Below are positions 1-9,205 of a DNA stretch of 64,000 bases, in pieces. Made by a program: the position numbers and the translations under genes. The notes below the pieces were generated by a model. That model saw only the letters and a program-made list of their open reading frames with translations. It was not told the origin of the DNA and ran no database searches. Every line of letters begins with the position of its first letter. Positions within the stretch are counted from its first letter, which is position 1. The stretch covers positions 248,001 to 312,000 of the forward strand of contig NZ_JAFLWI010000002.1 of the NCBI RefSeq assembly GCF_017315945.1. The letters run 5' to 3'. Source of the DNA: Candidatus Enterococcus courvalinii. GTDB taxonomy: Bacteria; Bacillota; Bacilli; Lactobacillales; Enterococcaceae.

Positions 1-1404
1 ATCGTAATCAAATCCATTTTCGTCACTTAGTTTTTTATAAAATTCACCACTTTTTTTGATTGTTCTTTTTTGGGTAGGTAAATCTAAGGAAACTAATCCG
101 TAACGATTTTTGTAGGAATTGATCCATGACCAACAGTCAATGAACGTCCATAGATGATACCCCTTGATGTTGCAGCCGTCATTAATTGCTTTCCAAAGAT
201 AAGCTAAGTGATCTTGAATAAATTCAATGCGGTACTCATCAATTACTTGCCCAGTTTCATCCATAAATCGTTCCTCATTGGCAACCCCCATGCCGTTTTC
301 GGAGATGAATGCCTCAATGTTTCCATAGTTGTTCTTGATATCCATACATAAATCATAGATTCCTTTTTCATAAATTTCCCAACCACGATATTCATTCATA
401 CGACGTCCGGGCATTACATGATTCTCAAAGAACCATTCAGGTAAGAAAGGGCCTTCTGGATTGATTGCTGTTAGGCGAGCTTTTACTCTGCGAGGTTCAT
501 AGTAGTTCAACCCTAAAATTTGGGCAGTATTCTCTTGAATCGTCGCTAGATCTTCTTGAGTAAAGTCGAGTGGCAACTGGTCATATTTGCTTAAAAGTTC
601 TACTAATTTTGGTGGAAAGTTTCCTTTTACCATTGGATCTAAGAAACTTCGTGTGTAAAATAAGTCTGCAATCTCTGCGGCTTTGACATCAGCAAGATTC
701 TGACTTCGTGGGAAGGTTGGGCTAAGATTTAAAATGACACCAATCTTGCTTGATAACTTGTATGTTTTAAAAACTTCGATTGCTTTTGCATGTGCTAAGA
801 TTGTAAAGAATGCAGCTTGACTTCCACGTTTAAAGTCAACCAAATTGGGGTAATGAAAGTCTTCTAAATAAGAGCCTAGAATGGGCCCAAGTGGTTCGTT
901 AAACGTAAACCAATGAAAGACTAAATCACCAAATTCTTCAAAACACGTTTTTGCAAAATGAACGTAGGCATCAACGACATCTCGTGATTCCCAACCACCT
1001 TGGTCTTGTAACTTAGCAGGCATATCAAAATGATAAAGATTAGCAAAAACTTTTATTCCGTTTTTATTCATTTCAGTAAATAAATCACGATAGAAAGCAA
1101 TTGCTTGTGGATTAACTTCGCCTACGCCATCTTGTGGAAACATTCTTGCCCAAGAGATAGATACTCGAAAAGAATTGTGTCCGGTTTGTTTCATCAATTG
1201 AACATCTTCTTTGTAACGATGGATATGATCGGTTGTGATTTCTGAACTGATTCTTTGGTAGAAGCGATTGGGTTGTTCTTTGTACCAACGTTCCCAAACT
1301 GTTTCAGCTTTTCCTGTTTCGCCACGACCTTCAGCTTGCTCAGCAGACCATGCAGATCCCCACCAAAAGTTTTCTGGAAATGATAATTTTTTGATTGTAC
1401 TCAT
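1..1404 (-). CDS. 6-phospho-beta-glucosidase, GH1 family (3' end beyond window)
   Basis: A cytoplasmic glycoside hydrolase that splits phosphorylated beta-glucosides delivered by a PTS. The reverse strand is open for 468 codons from an ATG at 1404, preceded by a GGAGGT-type ribosome site, and runs off the left edge. GH1 enzymes are about 470-480 residues, so only a few C-terminal residues are missing. The acid/base Glu lies in the FNEP motif (E170) and the nucleophile in ISENG (E369). The N-terminal FWWGSAWSAEQAEG block is typical of the family. The gene is divergent from a GntR regulator and close to a PTS EIIC, which fits a cellobiose/aryl-beta-glucoside module. The exact substrate cannot be read from the sequence. 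Confidence 0.93.
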   Translation of the reverse strand, partial: MSTIKKLSFPENFWWGSAWSAEQAEGRGETGKAETVWERWYKEQPNRFYQRISSEITTDHIHRYKEDVQLMKQTGHNSFRVSISWARMFPQDGVGEVNPQAIAFYRDLFTEMNKNGIKVFANLYHFDMPAKLQDQGGWESRDVVDAYVHFAKTCFEEFGDLVFHWFTFNEPLGPILGSYLEDFHYPNLVDFKRGSQAAFFTILAHAKAIEVFKTYKLSSKIGVILNLSPTFPRSQNLADVKAAEIADLFYTRSFLDPMVKGNFPPKLVELLSKYDQLPLDFTQEDLATIQENTAQILGLNYYEPRRVKARLTAINPEGPFLPEWFFENHVMPGRRMNEYRGWEIYEKGIYDLCMDIKNNYGNIEAFISENGMGVANEERFMDETGQVIDEYRIEFIQDHLAYLWKAINDGCNIKGYHLWTFIDCWSWINSYKNRYGLVSLDLPTQKRTIKKSGEFYKKLSDENGFDYD

Positions 1405-1439
1405 TGATAGACCTCCTTCAAATTCACTTCAATCATAAC

Positions 1440-1455
1440 ATCGCTTACAAATAAA
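1440..1455. promoter_or_regulatory. cre-like / regulator site upstream of the GH1 gene
   Basis: The 16-mer ATCGCTTACAAATAAA lies 36 bases upstream of the glucosidase start. Its reverse complement contains TGTAAGCGATGTTA, one mismatch from the CcpA cre consensus TGWNANCGNTNWCA. The identical 16-mer recurs in front of the EIIC gene, so it could instead be the operator of the local GntR regulator. Confidence 0.55.
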
Positions 1456-1578
1456 ATAAATACCTTTTTCTAAAATTATATATCTTTCTTAAGAGAGCTT
1501 GTTTTTTTTAGTTAAAAACAGCCAAAAGTATGGTAAAGTATAGAAGAAACTATTGTTTTAAGTGGAAGGAGGATACGT

Positions 1579-2292
1579 ATGAAACAAATTCCAAAATATA
1601 TGGAAATTTATTTAGATGTTAAACGGAAAATCATGGATGATAGGTATCAGGTTGGCGCCAAATTACCGACTGGTGATCAATTAGCAGAAGAATATGGAAC
1701 AAGCAAATTAACTGTAAAAAAAGGGATTGATTTATTAGTATCTGAGGGTGTTTTGCGAACACGTAGTGGATTTGGTACAGAAGTCCTGCGTAAACCAATT
1801 GATAATTCAAAAGTTTTTGGTCCAAACGAAGGCTTACTAAGCACGGTGGGGGAAGAACATGTGGACTCTGAGATCCATACTTTTTCGATTGAACTTCCTT
1901 CAAAAGAGGTAGCAGAAATGTTGCAAATCAGCGAGAAAGATTACATTTACAATATTATCCGAAGCCGATTCATAGACCACCAACCTTATTCCATTGAACA
2001 AACATTTATGCCGTTGGCTGTTATACCTGGGTTGGAACCTAAGCATTTGAAAAAATCAGTTTATGCTTATATCACAGATGAATTAAATCTGGAAATAAAA
2101 TCCTCTCATTTGTGGATCAAGGGAGATGTCGCTAATGAGTTTGATGCAAAAATCCTAAATATCGAGCCTGGTGAATTTATGATTGAAGTGGATAAAGTTG
2201 TTTCGCTGTCCTCAGGAGTTCCGTTTGAATATTCTTTATCTAGACATATCTACAAGGACTTTATTTTCGAAGCAATCTTTGTCGAAAAATAA
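1579..2292 (+). CDS. GntR-family regulator, HutC/UTRA subfamily
   Basis: A DNA-binding repressor of 237 residues, probably sensing a phosphorylated sugar. An N-terminal winged helix-turn-helix spans about residues 5-70 (KLPTGDQLAEEYGTSKLTVKKG). A UTRA effector domain follows from about 90 to the end. The start has a GGAAGGAGG ribosome site. It sits between the divergent GH1 gene and the EIIC gene, so it is the likely local regulator of beta-glucoside uptake and hydrolysis. A terminator follows it directly, so EIIC probably has its own promoter. Confidence 0.88.
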   Translation: MKQIPKYMEIYLDVKRKIMDDRYQVGAKLPTGDQLAEEYGTSKLTVKKGIDLLVSEGVLRTRSGFGTEVLRKPIDNSKVFGPNEGLLSTVGEEHVDSEIHTFSIELPSKEVAEMLQISEKDYIYNIIRSRFIDHQPYSIEQTFMPLAVIPGLEPKHLKKSVYAYITDELNLEIKSSHLWIKGDVANEFDAKILNIEPGEFMIEVDKVVSLSSGVPFEYSLSRHIYKDFIFEAIFVEK

Positions 2293-2309
2293 AAACGCAT
2301 ATTCAACCA

Positions 2310-2350
2310 AAATAAACAGCAAGTTAAGCTTTTTTTCTTGCTGTTTATTT
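2310..2350 (+). terminator. Rho-independent terminator after the GntR gene
   Basis: A 14-bp perfect stem (AAATAAACAGCAAG paired with CTTGCTGTTTATTT) is followed by a T-rich tail. It separates the regulator from the EIIC gene. Confidence 0.85.
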
Positions 2351-2431
2351 TTTTATTTTTACAAAAGTATATATTTTTACAAAAAGATATTTACTTTATC
2401 GAGAAGGCGAGTTATTATCTAGAAGAAGGCA

Positions 2432-2447
2432 ATCGCTTACAAATAAA
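2432..2447. promoter_or_regulatory. second copy of the 16-bp site, in the EIIC leader
   Basis: ATCGCTTACAAATAAA is identical to the copy upstream of the GH1 gene. It ends at the EIIC ribosome site (AAAGGGGGAGAG), so a bound protein would block transcription or translation there. It matches the cre consensus less well than the first copy because of different flanking bases. Confidence 0.5.
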
Positions 2448-2460
2448 GGGGGAGAGTTTT

Positions 2461-3780
2461 ATGGGTAAAAGTAAAAAAGAGGTTATCCTTGAAAAATTTG
2501 GGATAATCGCAACAAGATTAGGAAATCAGATTCACTTACGAACACTGCGTGATGCATTCGCAACTTTTATGCCTTTCATGATGCTAGCTGGATTTGTTAC
2601 TTTGATTAACTATGTCATATTGGAGCCAACAGGTTTTTTAGGTCACTTTATTCGACCCGCAACCTTATCAACGATTCAAGAAATCGGAATTTCAATTAGC
2701 AATGGTACACTTAGTATTACAACATTATTAGTTGTAGCAGCAGTCTCTTATCATATGTGTGTTAGCCGCAATTATCAAAATTCAATCGCTGCAGTGTTAG
2801 TTGCTATTTCTACTTTCATTGTTCTCACACCAATGGTCATGATGTTTACTCCAGAAAATAGTCAAAAAGCAATAGAAGTGAATGGCGTGATTCCGATTGC
2901 TTACACCGGAGCTTCAGGCATGTTTGTCGGTATTTTTGTTGGTCTTGCAGCTACCGAATTATTTATCAAATTATCTAAAAATGAAAAACTTCAGATCAAT
3001 TTATCTGGCAATATTCCACCAGCTGTTCTGAAATCATTTAACGTTTTGATTCCGATTATGTTGACCATTACCATATTCGCAATTGGTTCATTTGCTATCA
3101 ATCAGTTATTCCATATGGATGTCAATACATTGATCACAACGATCATTACAAAACCTTTGAGTAAAATCACTACTGGACTACCAGGATTCTTATTGTTAAC
3201 ATCCATTGCAAATCTGTTTTTTGGTTTTGGAATTCATCAGGCTGTCATTTCTGGTTCATTACTCGATCCATTTTTGATTCAAAATATGCAAGAAAACATG
3301 GCTGCCTATGCCAATAAAGAAGAGATCCCTCATATCATCAATATGGCTTTCAAAGATACTTTTGCTGTAATGGGTGGTTCTGGTAATACAATTGCTTTAC
3401 TTATTGCGATTTTTATTTTTAGTCGTCGTAAAGACTACAAAGACTTTGCTAAGTTATCTGTTACGCCAGCTATTTTCAATATCAGCGAGCCGATTATTTT
3501 TGGGTTACCAATTGTGTTTAATATTAGCTTGATTATTCCATTCGTTTTAGCACCAATATTTTCACTAACTGTTGCTTATTTTGCAACAGCAGTTGGATTA
3601 ATTAATCACGTCGTTGTCCAAATTCCTTGGACGACACCGCCAATCATTTCTGGGTTCTTAGCAACTAGTGGGGATTGGCGTGCCGCAGTTCTTCAAATTC
3701 TGATTATTGCTGCTAGTGTGTTCATCTACTTACCATTTTTACGTATTGACGAAAAAGTTACGTCTAATATGACAAAATAA
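2461..3780 (+). CDS. PTS system EIIC, lactose/cellobiose family
   Basis: Membrane permease of a sugar phosphotransferase system, 439 residues from the ATG at 2461, which follows a strong AAAGGGGGAGAG ribosome site. The frame is open further upstream, but that part reads through the terminator and leader. Many hydrophobic segments are visible, along with the family signature around NISEPIIFGLPIVFN and IPWTTPPIISGFLA. No EIIA or EIIB gene lies beside it, so these partners must come from elsewhere. It likely supplies substrate to the nearby 6-phospho-beta-glucosidase. Confidence 0.92.
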   Translation: MGKSKKEVILEKFGIIATRLGNQIHLRTLRDAFATFMPFMMLAGFVTLINYVILEPTGFLGHFIRPATLSTIQEIGISISNGTLSITTLLVVAAVSYHMCVSRNYQNSIAAVLVAISTFIVLTPMVMMFTPENSQKAIEVNGVIPIAYTGASGMFVGIFVGLAATELFIKLSKNEKLQINLSGNIPPAVLKSFNVLIPIMLTITIFAIGSFAINQLFHMDVNTLITTIITKPLSKITTGLPGFLLLTSIANLFFGFGIHQAVISGSLLDPFLIQNMQENMAAYANKEEIPHIINMAFKDTFAVMGGSGNTIALLIAIFIFSRRKDYKDFAKLSVTPAIFNISEPIIFGLPIVFNISLIIPFVLAPIFSLTVAYFATAVGLINHVVVQIPWTTPPIISGFLATSGDWRAAVLQILIIAASVFIYLPFLRIDEKVTSNMTK

Positions 3781-3794
3781 ATTTCAAATAGATT

Positions 3795-3828
3795 AAAAAA
3801 AGCGAACAGTCCAATTGTTCGCTTTTTG
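3795..3828 (+). terminator. terminator after the EIIC gene
   Basis: The inverted repeat AAGCGAACA / TGTTCGCTT is flanked by A and T runs directly downstream of the EIIC stop. Confidence 0.85.
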
Positions 3829-3909
3829 TTTGCTTAAACAAAAAGTTTCTTTTCACTTCTGAAGAAAGAAAAAATATGTTATGCTAGACAAGTAAAAAAT
3901 AATAGAATC

Positions 3910-4055
3910 TACTCACAAAGGGGAGCCTTTCGAGGCTGAGAATGAGTTTACTCTAAACCCTCCGTACCTGTTTCGGTCATACGAACGTAGGAATTGTGAC
4001 GAGTGGAAGTGTAGCTAACACTTCTCCTTTGTGAATTGTGGTGATTCTAAAGGAG
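3910..4055 (+). promoter_or_regulatory. TPP riboswitch (THI element) with translational expression platform
   Basis: The aptamer shows the conserved blocks GGGGAGC, GGCTGAGA, ACCCT, ACCTG and CGTAGG in order. P1 can form between ACTCACAA (3911-3918) and the TTGTGACGAGT segment. CTCCTTT at 4024-4030 can pair either with the 5' segment AAAGGGGAG (anti-P1, on state) or with the thiT ribosome site AAAGGAG at 4049-4055 (off state). A small hairpin (GAAGTGT / ACACTTC) lies between them. This suits thiamine-pyrophosphate repression of thiT translation. Confidence 0.93.
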
Positions 4056-4065
4056 GAGTTTTTTT

Positions 4066-4626
4066 ATGCATTCAGAAACAAAAGTGTGGATTGAAGGGAC
4101 GATTATTGCAGCATTAGCGATGGTGCTTTCATTGATTCCACTAGATATTGGAAGTAGTTTTACCTTATCGATTGGACAAATCCCAATCACTATTTATGCT
4201 TTACGTAGGGGTCTTAAAGCGGGATTAGGCGCTGGATTGATTTGGGGATTATTACACTTTTTAATGGGCAAAGTTCAATTTTTGAGTGTCCCACAAGTTT
4301 TAATTGAATACCCAATCGCATTTACATTTGCTGGGTTTGCTGGGGTGTTTGCCTTGTCCTTACATCGCGCAATGGTGAATGGAGAGACACCCAAAATTTA
4401 TGGAATTCTAATTGTTTCATCGGTGGTTGGAACTTTTACTCGATTTTTCTGGCATTTTATTGCGGGTGGTATTTTTTGGGGGGGCTACGCACCAGAAGGC
4501 ATGAATCCTTGGGTGTTTTCATTTGTTATGAATGGCGCGAGTGGTTTAGCCACTGCATTTGCCGTAGCAATCGTGGTCATTATTTGTTATCGAGTGGCAC
4601 CAAAATTATTTGATCCTTTGAAGTAG
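4066..4626 (+). CDS. thiT: thiamine transporter ThiT, ECF S-component
   Basis: Membrane substrate-binding subunit for thiamine, used with a shared ECF energy-coupling module encoded elsewhere. It is 186 residues with about six hydrophobic segments, the usual ThiT size. The IGQIPITIYALRRGLKAGLGAG stretch and the aromatic-rich C-terminal part (FWGGYAPEGMNPW) are ThiT-like. It follows a TPP riboswitch whose expression platform can cover its AAAGGAGGAG ribosome site, which confirms the thiamine role. Confidence 0.95.
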   Translation: MHSETKVWIEGTIIAALAMVLSLIPLDIGSSFTLSIGQIPITIYALRRGLKAGLGAGLIWGLLHFLMGKVQFLSVPQVLIEYPIAFTFAGFAGVFALSLHRAMVNGETPKIYGILIVSSVVGTFTRFFWHFIAGGIFWGGYAPEGMNPWVFSFVMNGASGLATAFAVAIVVIICYRVAPKLFDPLK

Positions 4627-4651
4627 AAGTAAGAGAACTAAACTGAACAAC

Positions 4652-4702
4652 AAAAAAACTCTTAAAAGACTTAGAACACAGGAGCCTTTTAAGAGTTTTT
4701 TG
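4652..4702. terminator. bidirectional terminator between thiT and the AraC gene
   Basis: AAAAAACTCTTAAAAG pairs with CTTTTAAGAGTTTTTT. The A run on one side and T run on the other serve both convergent genes. Confidence 0.85.
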
Positions 4703-4703
4703 T

Positions 4704-5540
4704 TTATGCCAGTGATTTCTTTGCTAGCTGCGAAGGAGAAAGACCATAATATTTTTTGAAGAGTTTACTAAAATGATACGCATCTTGATAACCTACAGCT
4801 TGAGAAATTTCTCTGATAGTTAGTTGTTCGTTTGCTAAAAGCTCCTTGGCATGTTTCAGTCGAACTTGGATAAGATAATTGATAGGGCTCATACCCGTAG
4901 ACTCTTTAAAAACTTTTGATAAATACGTGGGACTAACATACAACGTATCAGCTAATTGCTCTAAAGTAATTTCTTGCGTGTGATGGTTTTCTAAATAATA
5001 AATCGCATGATTGACTAAATATTGTTTTCGTTTAGCATTCTTTGAAAGGGCTAGAGTGACTGTATTATCTTTCACTTTTTCTAGGCTTCTTAAAATAAGT
5101 ACTAACATTTCGATAATTAACGCTTTGACCATTAATTGAAATTCAGGTTGTTCTTCACTATATTCTTTAACTAGACGCCATGCTTTGTCGAGAAATTCCC
5201 ATTGATATTCCCCAAGATTAAGAATTGCTTTTTTAGTTGGTAAGTGATTTCTCTTTAGTCCGTCTAATGAAATATTCGTTAAACCAATATGAAGTTGATG
5301 CGAATAAGTTCCTGATTTTTGTTGTTCCCCGTGATGAGTCCCAGGATTAAAGAGCATAATTTGACCAGCATTTAATTGAAATTCTTGTTCCTCGATGGTG
5401 TAGTTCGCTTGGCCTTCTAAAACAATACTGATTTCTAGAAAATCATGGGTATGGATGTCACTTTTGTTTCCTTGTTCGTTCCAAGGGTCAAAAGCATAAA
5501 TAATTTCTGGGTTAAATATTTGGGCATTTGCATAACTCAT
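4704..5540 (-). CDS. AraC-family transcriptional regulator
   Basis: A 278-residue regulator. An N-terminal cupin-like effector domain spans about residues 20-100 (HDFLEISIVLEG, NPGTHHGEQ). Two C-terminal helix-turn-helix motifs follow, around ITLEQLADTLYVSPTYLSKVF and LTIREISQAVGYQDAYHFSKLF. It is transcribed divergently from the two ABC exporter genes across about 135 bases, so it may control them. AraC proteins of this layout often sense sugars, but no sugar gene adjoins it and the ligand is unknown. Confidence 0.9.
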   Translation of the reverse strand: MSYANAQIFNPEIIYAFDPWNEQGNKSDIHTHDFLEISIVLEGQANYTIEEQEFQLNAGQIMLFNPGTHHGEQQKSGTYSHQLHIGLTNISLDGLKRNHLPTKKAILNLGEYQWEFLDKAWRLVKEYSEEQPEFQLMVKALIIEMLVLILRSLEKVKDNTVTLALSKNAKRKQYLVNHAIYYLENHHTQEITLEQLADTLYVSPTYLSKVFKESTGMSPINYLIQVRLKHAKELLANEQLTIREISQAVGYQDAYHFSKLFKKYYGLSPSQLAKKSLA

Positions 5541-5675
5541 GAATGAAAACCCTTTCTTTTAGATTTGATAATATTGTACATCAAAACAAGTAAGAATAAC
5601 CATTTTCTTTCGAATTTATTAAAGATAAGCTAGTACTTGATTGAGAAAAGGCTTTCGTATAGGAGGGGACATAAA

Positions 5676-7418
5676 ATGAGCAATTATCAATGGATTTGGC
5701 AATATGTAAAGAAATATGCAAATAAAGGATTTTTGGCAATTATATTTTTAATAATCAACGCGCTTTTAATTATAGTCAACCCATTAGTGGCGGGTGAGAT
5801 TGTAGATAAAGTCATTGAAAAAGGGGAAGCAAATTTATTAATTCCGTTATTAGCATTAATGATTGGTATCACGATTTTTCGAACAATCATTCGTTATACT
5901 TATCAGATTTTATTTGAACGAATTGGTCAGAACAGTTTGTTTGAATTACGGCAAGAAATGTATCAAAAATTACAAGAACTTGATTTTGATTTCTTCAATC
6001 ACACTCGAGTTGGCGACATTATGGCTAGGATGACAGGAGATACAGATGCTATTCGTCATTTTGTTTCATGGGTCGTCTATAACATCATTGAATGTATTTT
6101 ATGGTTCAGTATTGCTGTTATCGTAATGGCAACAATTAATTGGCAATTGATGCTGGCACTGGTTGCAGTCACGCCAGTCATTTTCTTACTTACTCAGAAA
6201 ATGTCGAAGCAAGCGCGACCAATCTTTTTTGAAATTCGAGAAAGTTTTTCCCGTTTGAATTCAATGGTTGAGGAGAATATTGGTGGTAATCGAGTCGTCA
6301 AAGCATTTGCTAGAGAAGACTTTGAAATCCAAAAATTCGTTGAGCACAACGAAGATTACAAAGCACAGAACATGAAATCAGCCGAAGTGTCTATGAAATA
6401 CTTGCCCTGGCTAGATGGGCTTGCTGGAAGCTTGAACGTGATTACGCTGATTTTAGGTGGGTTATTTGTTATTCAAGGAAAGATGACGTTGGGTGACTTG
6501 ATTGCTTTCAATGGCTTTTTATGGATGTTGAATCAGCCGATGAGAATGAGTGGCTGGTTGATTAACGATGTTCAACGTTTTTCGGCAGCTTGTATCAAGA
6601 TTCGGCAAATGTTAGGAACTAAACCACAAATCCCTGTATTGACTCACGATGAAGCAAAAAAAATCAAAGGGCATGTTGAATTTAGAGATGTTTCGTTCCA
6701 TTTTTCTGACGATCCTAATACGTTAGTTTTGAAACATATCTCATTTAAGATCAGTCCAGGGCAAACAATTGGCATCTTAGGAGAAACTGGTTCTGGGAAA
6801 ACAACGCTAGTTAACTTAGTTGGTCGTTTTTATGATCCAACTTCAGGCGAAGTGTTGATTGATGGAAAAAACGCAAAAGAATATCCTGTTCGTCAGTTAC
6901 GTGAAAATATCTCGATGGTTATGCAAGATGTCTTTTTATTTTCTAACACGATTGAAGACAATATTGCTTTCGGCAATCCATTAGCAAATGAAACATACGT
7001 CCAACAAATGGCACAGATTGCTGATGCACATGAATTTATCTCACGGATGCCGGAAGGGTATGAAACGATCGTGGGTGAACGTGGTGTTGGACTTTCTGGT
7101 GGGCAAAAACAACGAATATCGTTAGCAAGAGCTTTAACAAAAGATCCGTCTATTCTTATTTTAGATGATACAACTTCAGCTGTGGATATGGAAACGGAAT
7201 TTAAAATCCAGCGGGAGTTAACACAGCTAACAACTGAAAAGACAACATTTATTATTGCTCATCGCATTTCTTCCGTTCGTGAAGCCGATCTGATTCTAAT
7301 GATGGAAAAAGGACAAGTGATTGAACAAGGAACGCACAAAGAATTGCTGCAACAAAAAGGACGTTACTACGAAGTTTACCAAAAACAATTAGGTATCCAA
7401 GAGAAGGAGGGGAACTGA
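5676..7418 (+). CDS. ABC exporter half-transporter, degenerate-site subunit of a heterodimer
   Basis: 580 residues from the ATG at 5676, chosen over an in-frame upstream ATG because AGGAGGGG lies 6 bases before it. An N-terminal six-helix transmembrane domain is followed by an ATPase domain with Walker A GETGSGKTT (369-377), Q-loop QDVFLF, signature LSGGQKQ, Walker B ILILDD and H-loop AHRIS. The catalytic Glu after Walker B is Asp (D498), as in the non-hydrolytic site of heterodimeric exporters such as the LmrCD, EfrAB and BmrCD types. It pairs with the next gene, 4 bases downstream. Likely role: export of drugs, peptides or lipids. Confidence 0.92.
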   Translation: MSNYQWIWQYVKKYANKGFLAIIFLIINALLIIVNPLVAGEIVDKVIEKGEANLLIPLLALMIGITIFRTIIRYTYQILFERIGQNSLFELRQEMYQKLQELDFDFFNHTRVGDIMARMTGDTDAIRHFVSWVVYNIIECILWFSIAVIVMATINWQLMLALVAVTPVIFLLTQKMSKQARPIFFEIRESFSRLNSMVEENIGGNRVVKAFAREDFEIQKFVEHNEDYKAQNMKSAEVSMKYLPWLDGLAGSLNVITLILGGLFVIQGKMTLGDLIAFNGFLWMLNQPMRMSGWLINDVQRFSAACIKIRQMLGTKPQIPVLTHDEAKKIKGHVEFRDVSFHFSDDPNTLVLKHISFKISPGQTIGILGETGSGKTTLVNLVGRFYDPTSGEVLIDGKNAKEYPVRQLRENISMVMQDVFLFSNTIEDNIAFGNPLANETYVQQMAQIADAHEFISRMPEGYETIVGERGVGLSGGQKQRISLARALTKDPSILILDDTTSAVDMETEFKIQRELTQLTTEKTTFIIAHRISSVREADLILMMEKGQVIEQGTHKELLQQKGRYYEVYQKQLGIQEKEGN

Positions 7419-7422
7419 ACTA

Positions 7423-9204
7423 ATGGCACGAAATAAATTTGATGTGGATGAAACATTGGAACAAGAATTCAACTGGTCACATTACCGCCGATTAGCCATT
7501 TATGTGAAACCCTATAAAAAAGCGATCTTTAAAGCTTTGTTCGTTATCATTCTTGCCAATACTGCAGGGATGTTGGGACCTTACTTTACCAAGATTGCTA
7601 TTGATGATGTAATCCCAAAAGGAAATACCACATTATTGGTCCAAATAAGTGTGATCTTCTTGATTTCTTTGTTTATCATTGGGTGGTGTATGCGTTATCG
7701 AATTTATGCAATTACCGAAATCGGGCAAGATATTTTGAAAGACATGCGTTATGCAATCTTTGAACATTTGCAACATTTACCATTTTCCTATTTCGACAAC
7801 CGACCTCATGGAAAAATTTTGATTCGTGTCGTTAATTACATCAACACGTTGAGTGACCTGCTAAGTAATGGGTTGATTAATCTGATTTCAGACATTTTCA
7901 ATGTATTGATCACATTGATATTCATGCTTTTTATTGATGTCAAACTAACCTTGTATAGTTTGATTTTACTGCCAGTGTTATTTGTGATTGTCATGGTCAT
8001 CAAGACAAAACAACGTAAAGCATACCAAGTGTTGAGTAATAAGCAATCAAATCTAAATGCTTATATTCATGAAAGTATTTCTGGTATTAAAATCACACAA
8101 TCTTTTGCTCGTGAACAGGAAAATTACGACATTTTCAATGAGGTTAGTGACGAGTATCGTTCTTCATGGATGAAAGCTGTCAAGGTCCAGTTTATGTTGT
8201 GGCCGGGAGTACAAAACATTGCCGTAATGACAACTTGTTTGATTTATTTTGTAGGGATTCGCCAAATAGGGGGTAGTGTTACAACAGGAACATTGATTGC
8301 TTTTATCGGTTATATTAATAATTTTTGGAATCCAGTAATCAACATTGGGAACTTTTATAACTCACTGATTACGGCAACAGCTTACTTGGAACGGATTTTT
8401 GAGACAATGGATGAAGTGCCTGATATCCAAGACGAGCCAAATGCACAGCTTTTACCACCGATTAAAGGAAATGTTACCTTCGATCATGTCACATTCCGCT
8501 ATGAAGAAGGCAAGAATATCTTAAATGATGTCAGTTTCCAAATTAACGCGGGTGAAAGCATTGCGTTGGTTGGACCAACAGGAGCGGGTAAAACAACGAT
8601 CATTAATCTTTTGAGTCGCTTTTATGATGTGAATGAAGGCAGTGTCAGAGTGGATGGTTACGATGTTCGCTCAGTCACGCTTGCTTCATTACGAACACAA
8701 ATGGGCGTCATGTTACAAGATACGTTTGTTTTTTCTGGGACAATTATTGATAATATTCGTTATGGAAAGTTAGATGCGACGAAAGAAGAAATAATCGCAG
8801 CTGCTAAAATCGTTCGAGCACATGACTTTATCAAAGAGCTAAAAGATGGCTATGATACCGTTGTTGAAGAAAGAGGTAGCACACTTTCTGCGGGACAACG
8901 CCAACTAATTTCTTTTGCCAGAGCGTTATTGGCAGATCCTAAAATTTTGATTTTAGACGAAGCCACTTCAAGTATTGATACCAAAACAGAAGAATTACTA
9001 CAAGAAGGTTTGCAACAGTTATTGAAAGGACGTACTTCCTTTATTATCGCTCACCGATTATCGACAATTAAAAATAGTTCTCAAATTTTTTATGTCGCAG
9101 GTGGAAAAATAGCCGAAGCAGGGACGCACGAAGGCTTGATGGAAAAACAAGGTCTTTATCATCATTTGTATCAATCACAATATGATTTACTTCAAACAAG
9201 TTGA
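7423..9204 (+). CDS. ABC exporter half-transporter, catalytic subunit of a heterodimer
   Basis: 593 residues with a transmembrane domain and an ATPase domain: Walker A GPTGAGKTT (384-392), Q-loop QDTFVF, Walker B ILILDEATSS with the catalytic E513, and H-loop AHRLST. Its signature is LSAGQRQ (488-494) rather than LSGGQ. In heterodimers the altered signature of one subunit faces the altered Walker B of the other. Here the upstream protein has the altered Walker B, so the pair makes one active and one degenerate ATP site. The start has a GGAGGGG ribosome site overlapping the upstream stop region. Confidence 0.93.
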   Translation: MARNKFDVDETLEQEFNWSHYRRLAIYVKPYKKAIFKALFVIILANTAGMLGPYFTKIAIDDVIPKGNTTLLVQISVIFLISLFIIGWCMRYRIYAITEIGQDILKDMRYAIFEHLQHLPFSYFDNRPHGKILIRVVNYINTLSDLLSNGLINLISDIFNVLITLIFMLFIDVKLTLYSLILLPVLFVIVMVIKTKQRKAYQVLSNKQSNLNAYIHESISGIKITQSFAREQENYDIFNEVSDEYRSSWMKAVKVQFMLWPGVQNIAVMTTCLIYFVGIRQIGGSVTTGTLIAFIGYINNFWNPVINIGNFYNSLITATAYLERIFETMDEVPDIQDEPNAQLLPPIKGNVTFDHVTFRYEEGKNILNDVSFQINAGESIALVGPTGAGKTTIINLLSRFYDVNEGSVRVDGYDVRSVTLASLRTQMGVMLQDTFVFSGTIIDNIRYGKLDATKEEIIAAAKIVRAHDFIKELKDGYDTVVEERGSTLSAGQRQLISFARALLADPKILILDEATSSIDTKTEELLQEGLQQLLKGRTSFIIAHRLSTIKNSSQIFYVAGGKIAEAGTHEGLMEKQGLYHHLYQSQYDLLQTS

Positions 9205-9205
9205 T

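Noticed and set aside
2338-2460. Upstream extension of the EIIC reading frame
   Set aside because: It starts inside the terminator hairpin of the preceding gene and is rich in Phe/Tyr/Lys from T/A runs; the ATG at 2461 has the strong ribosome site.
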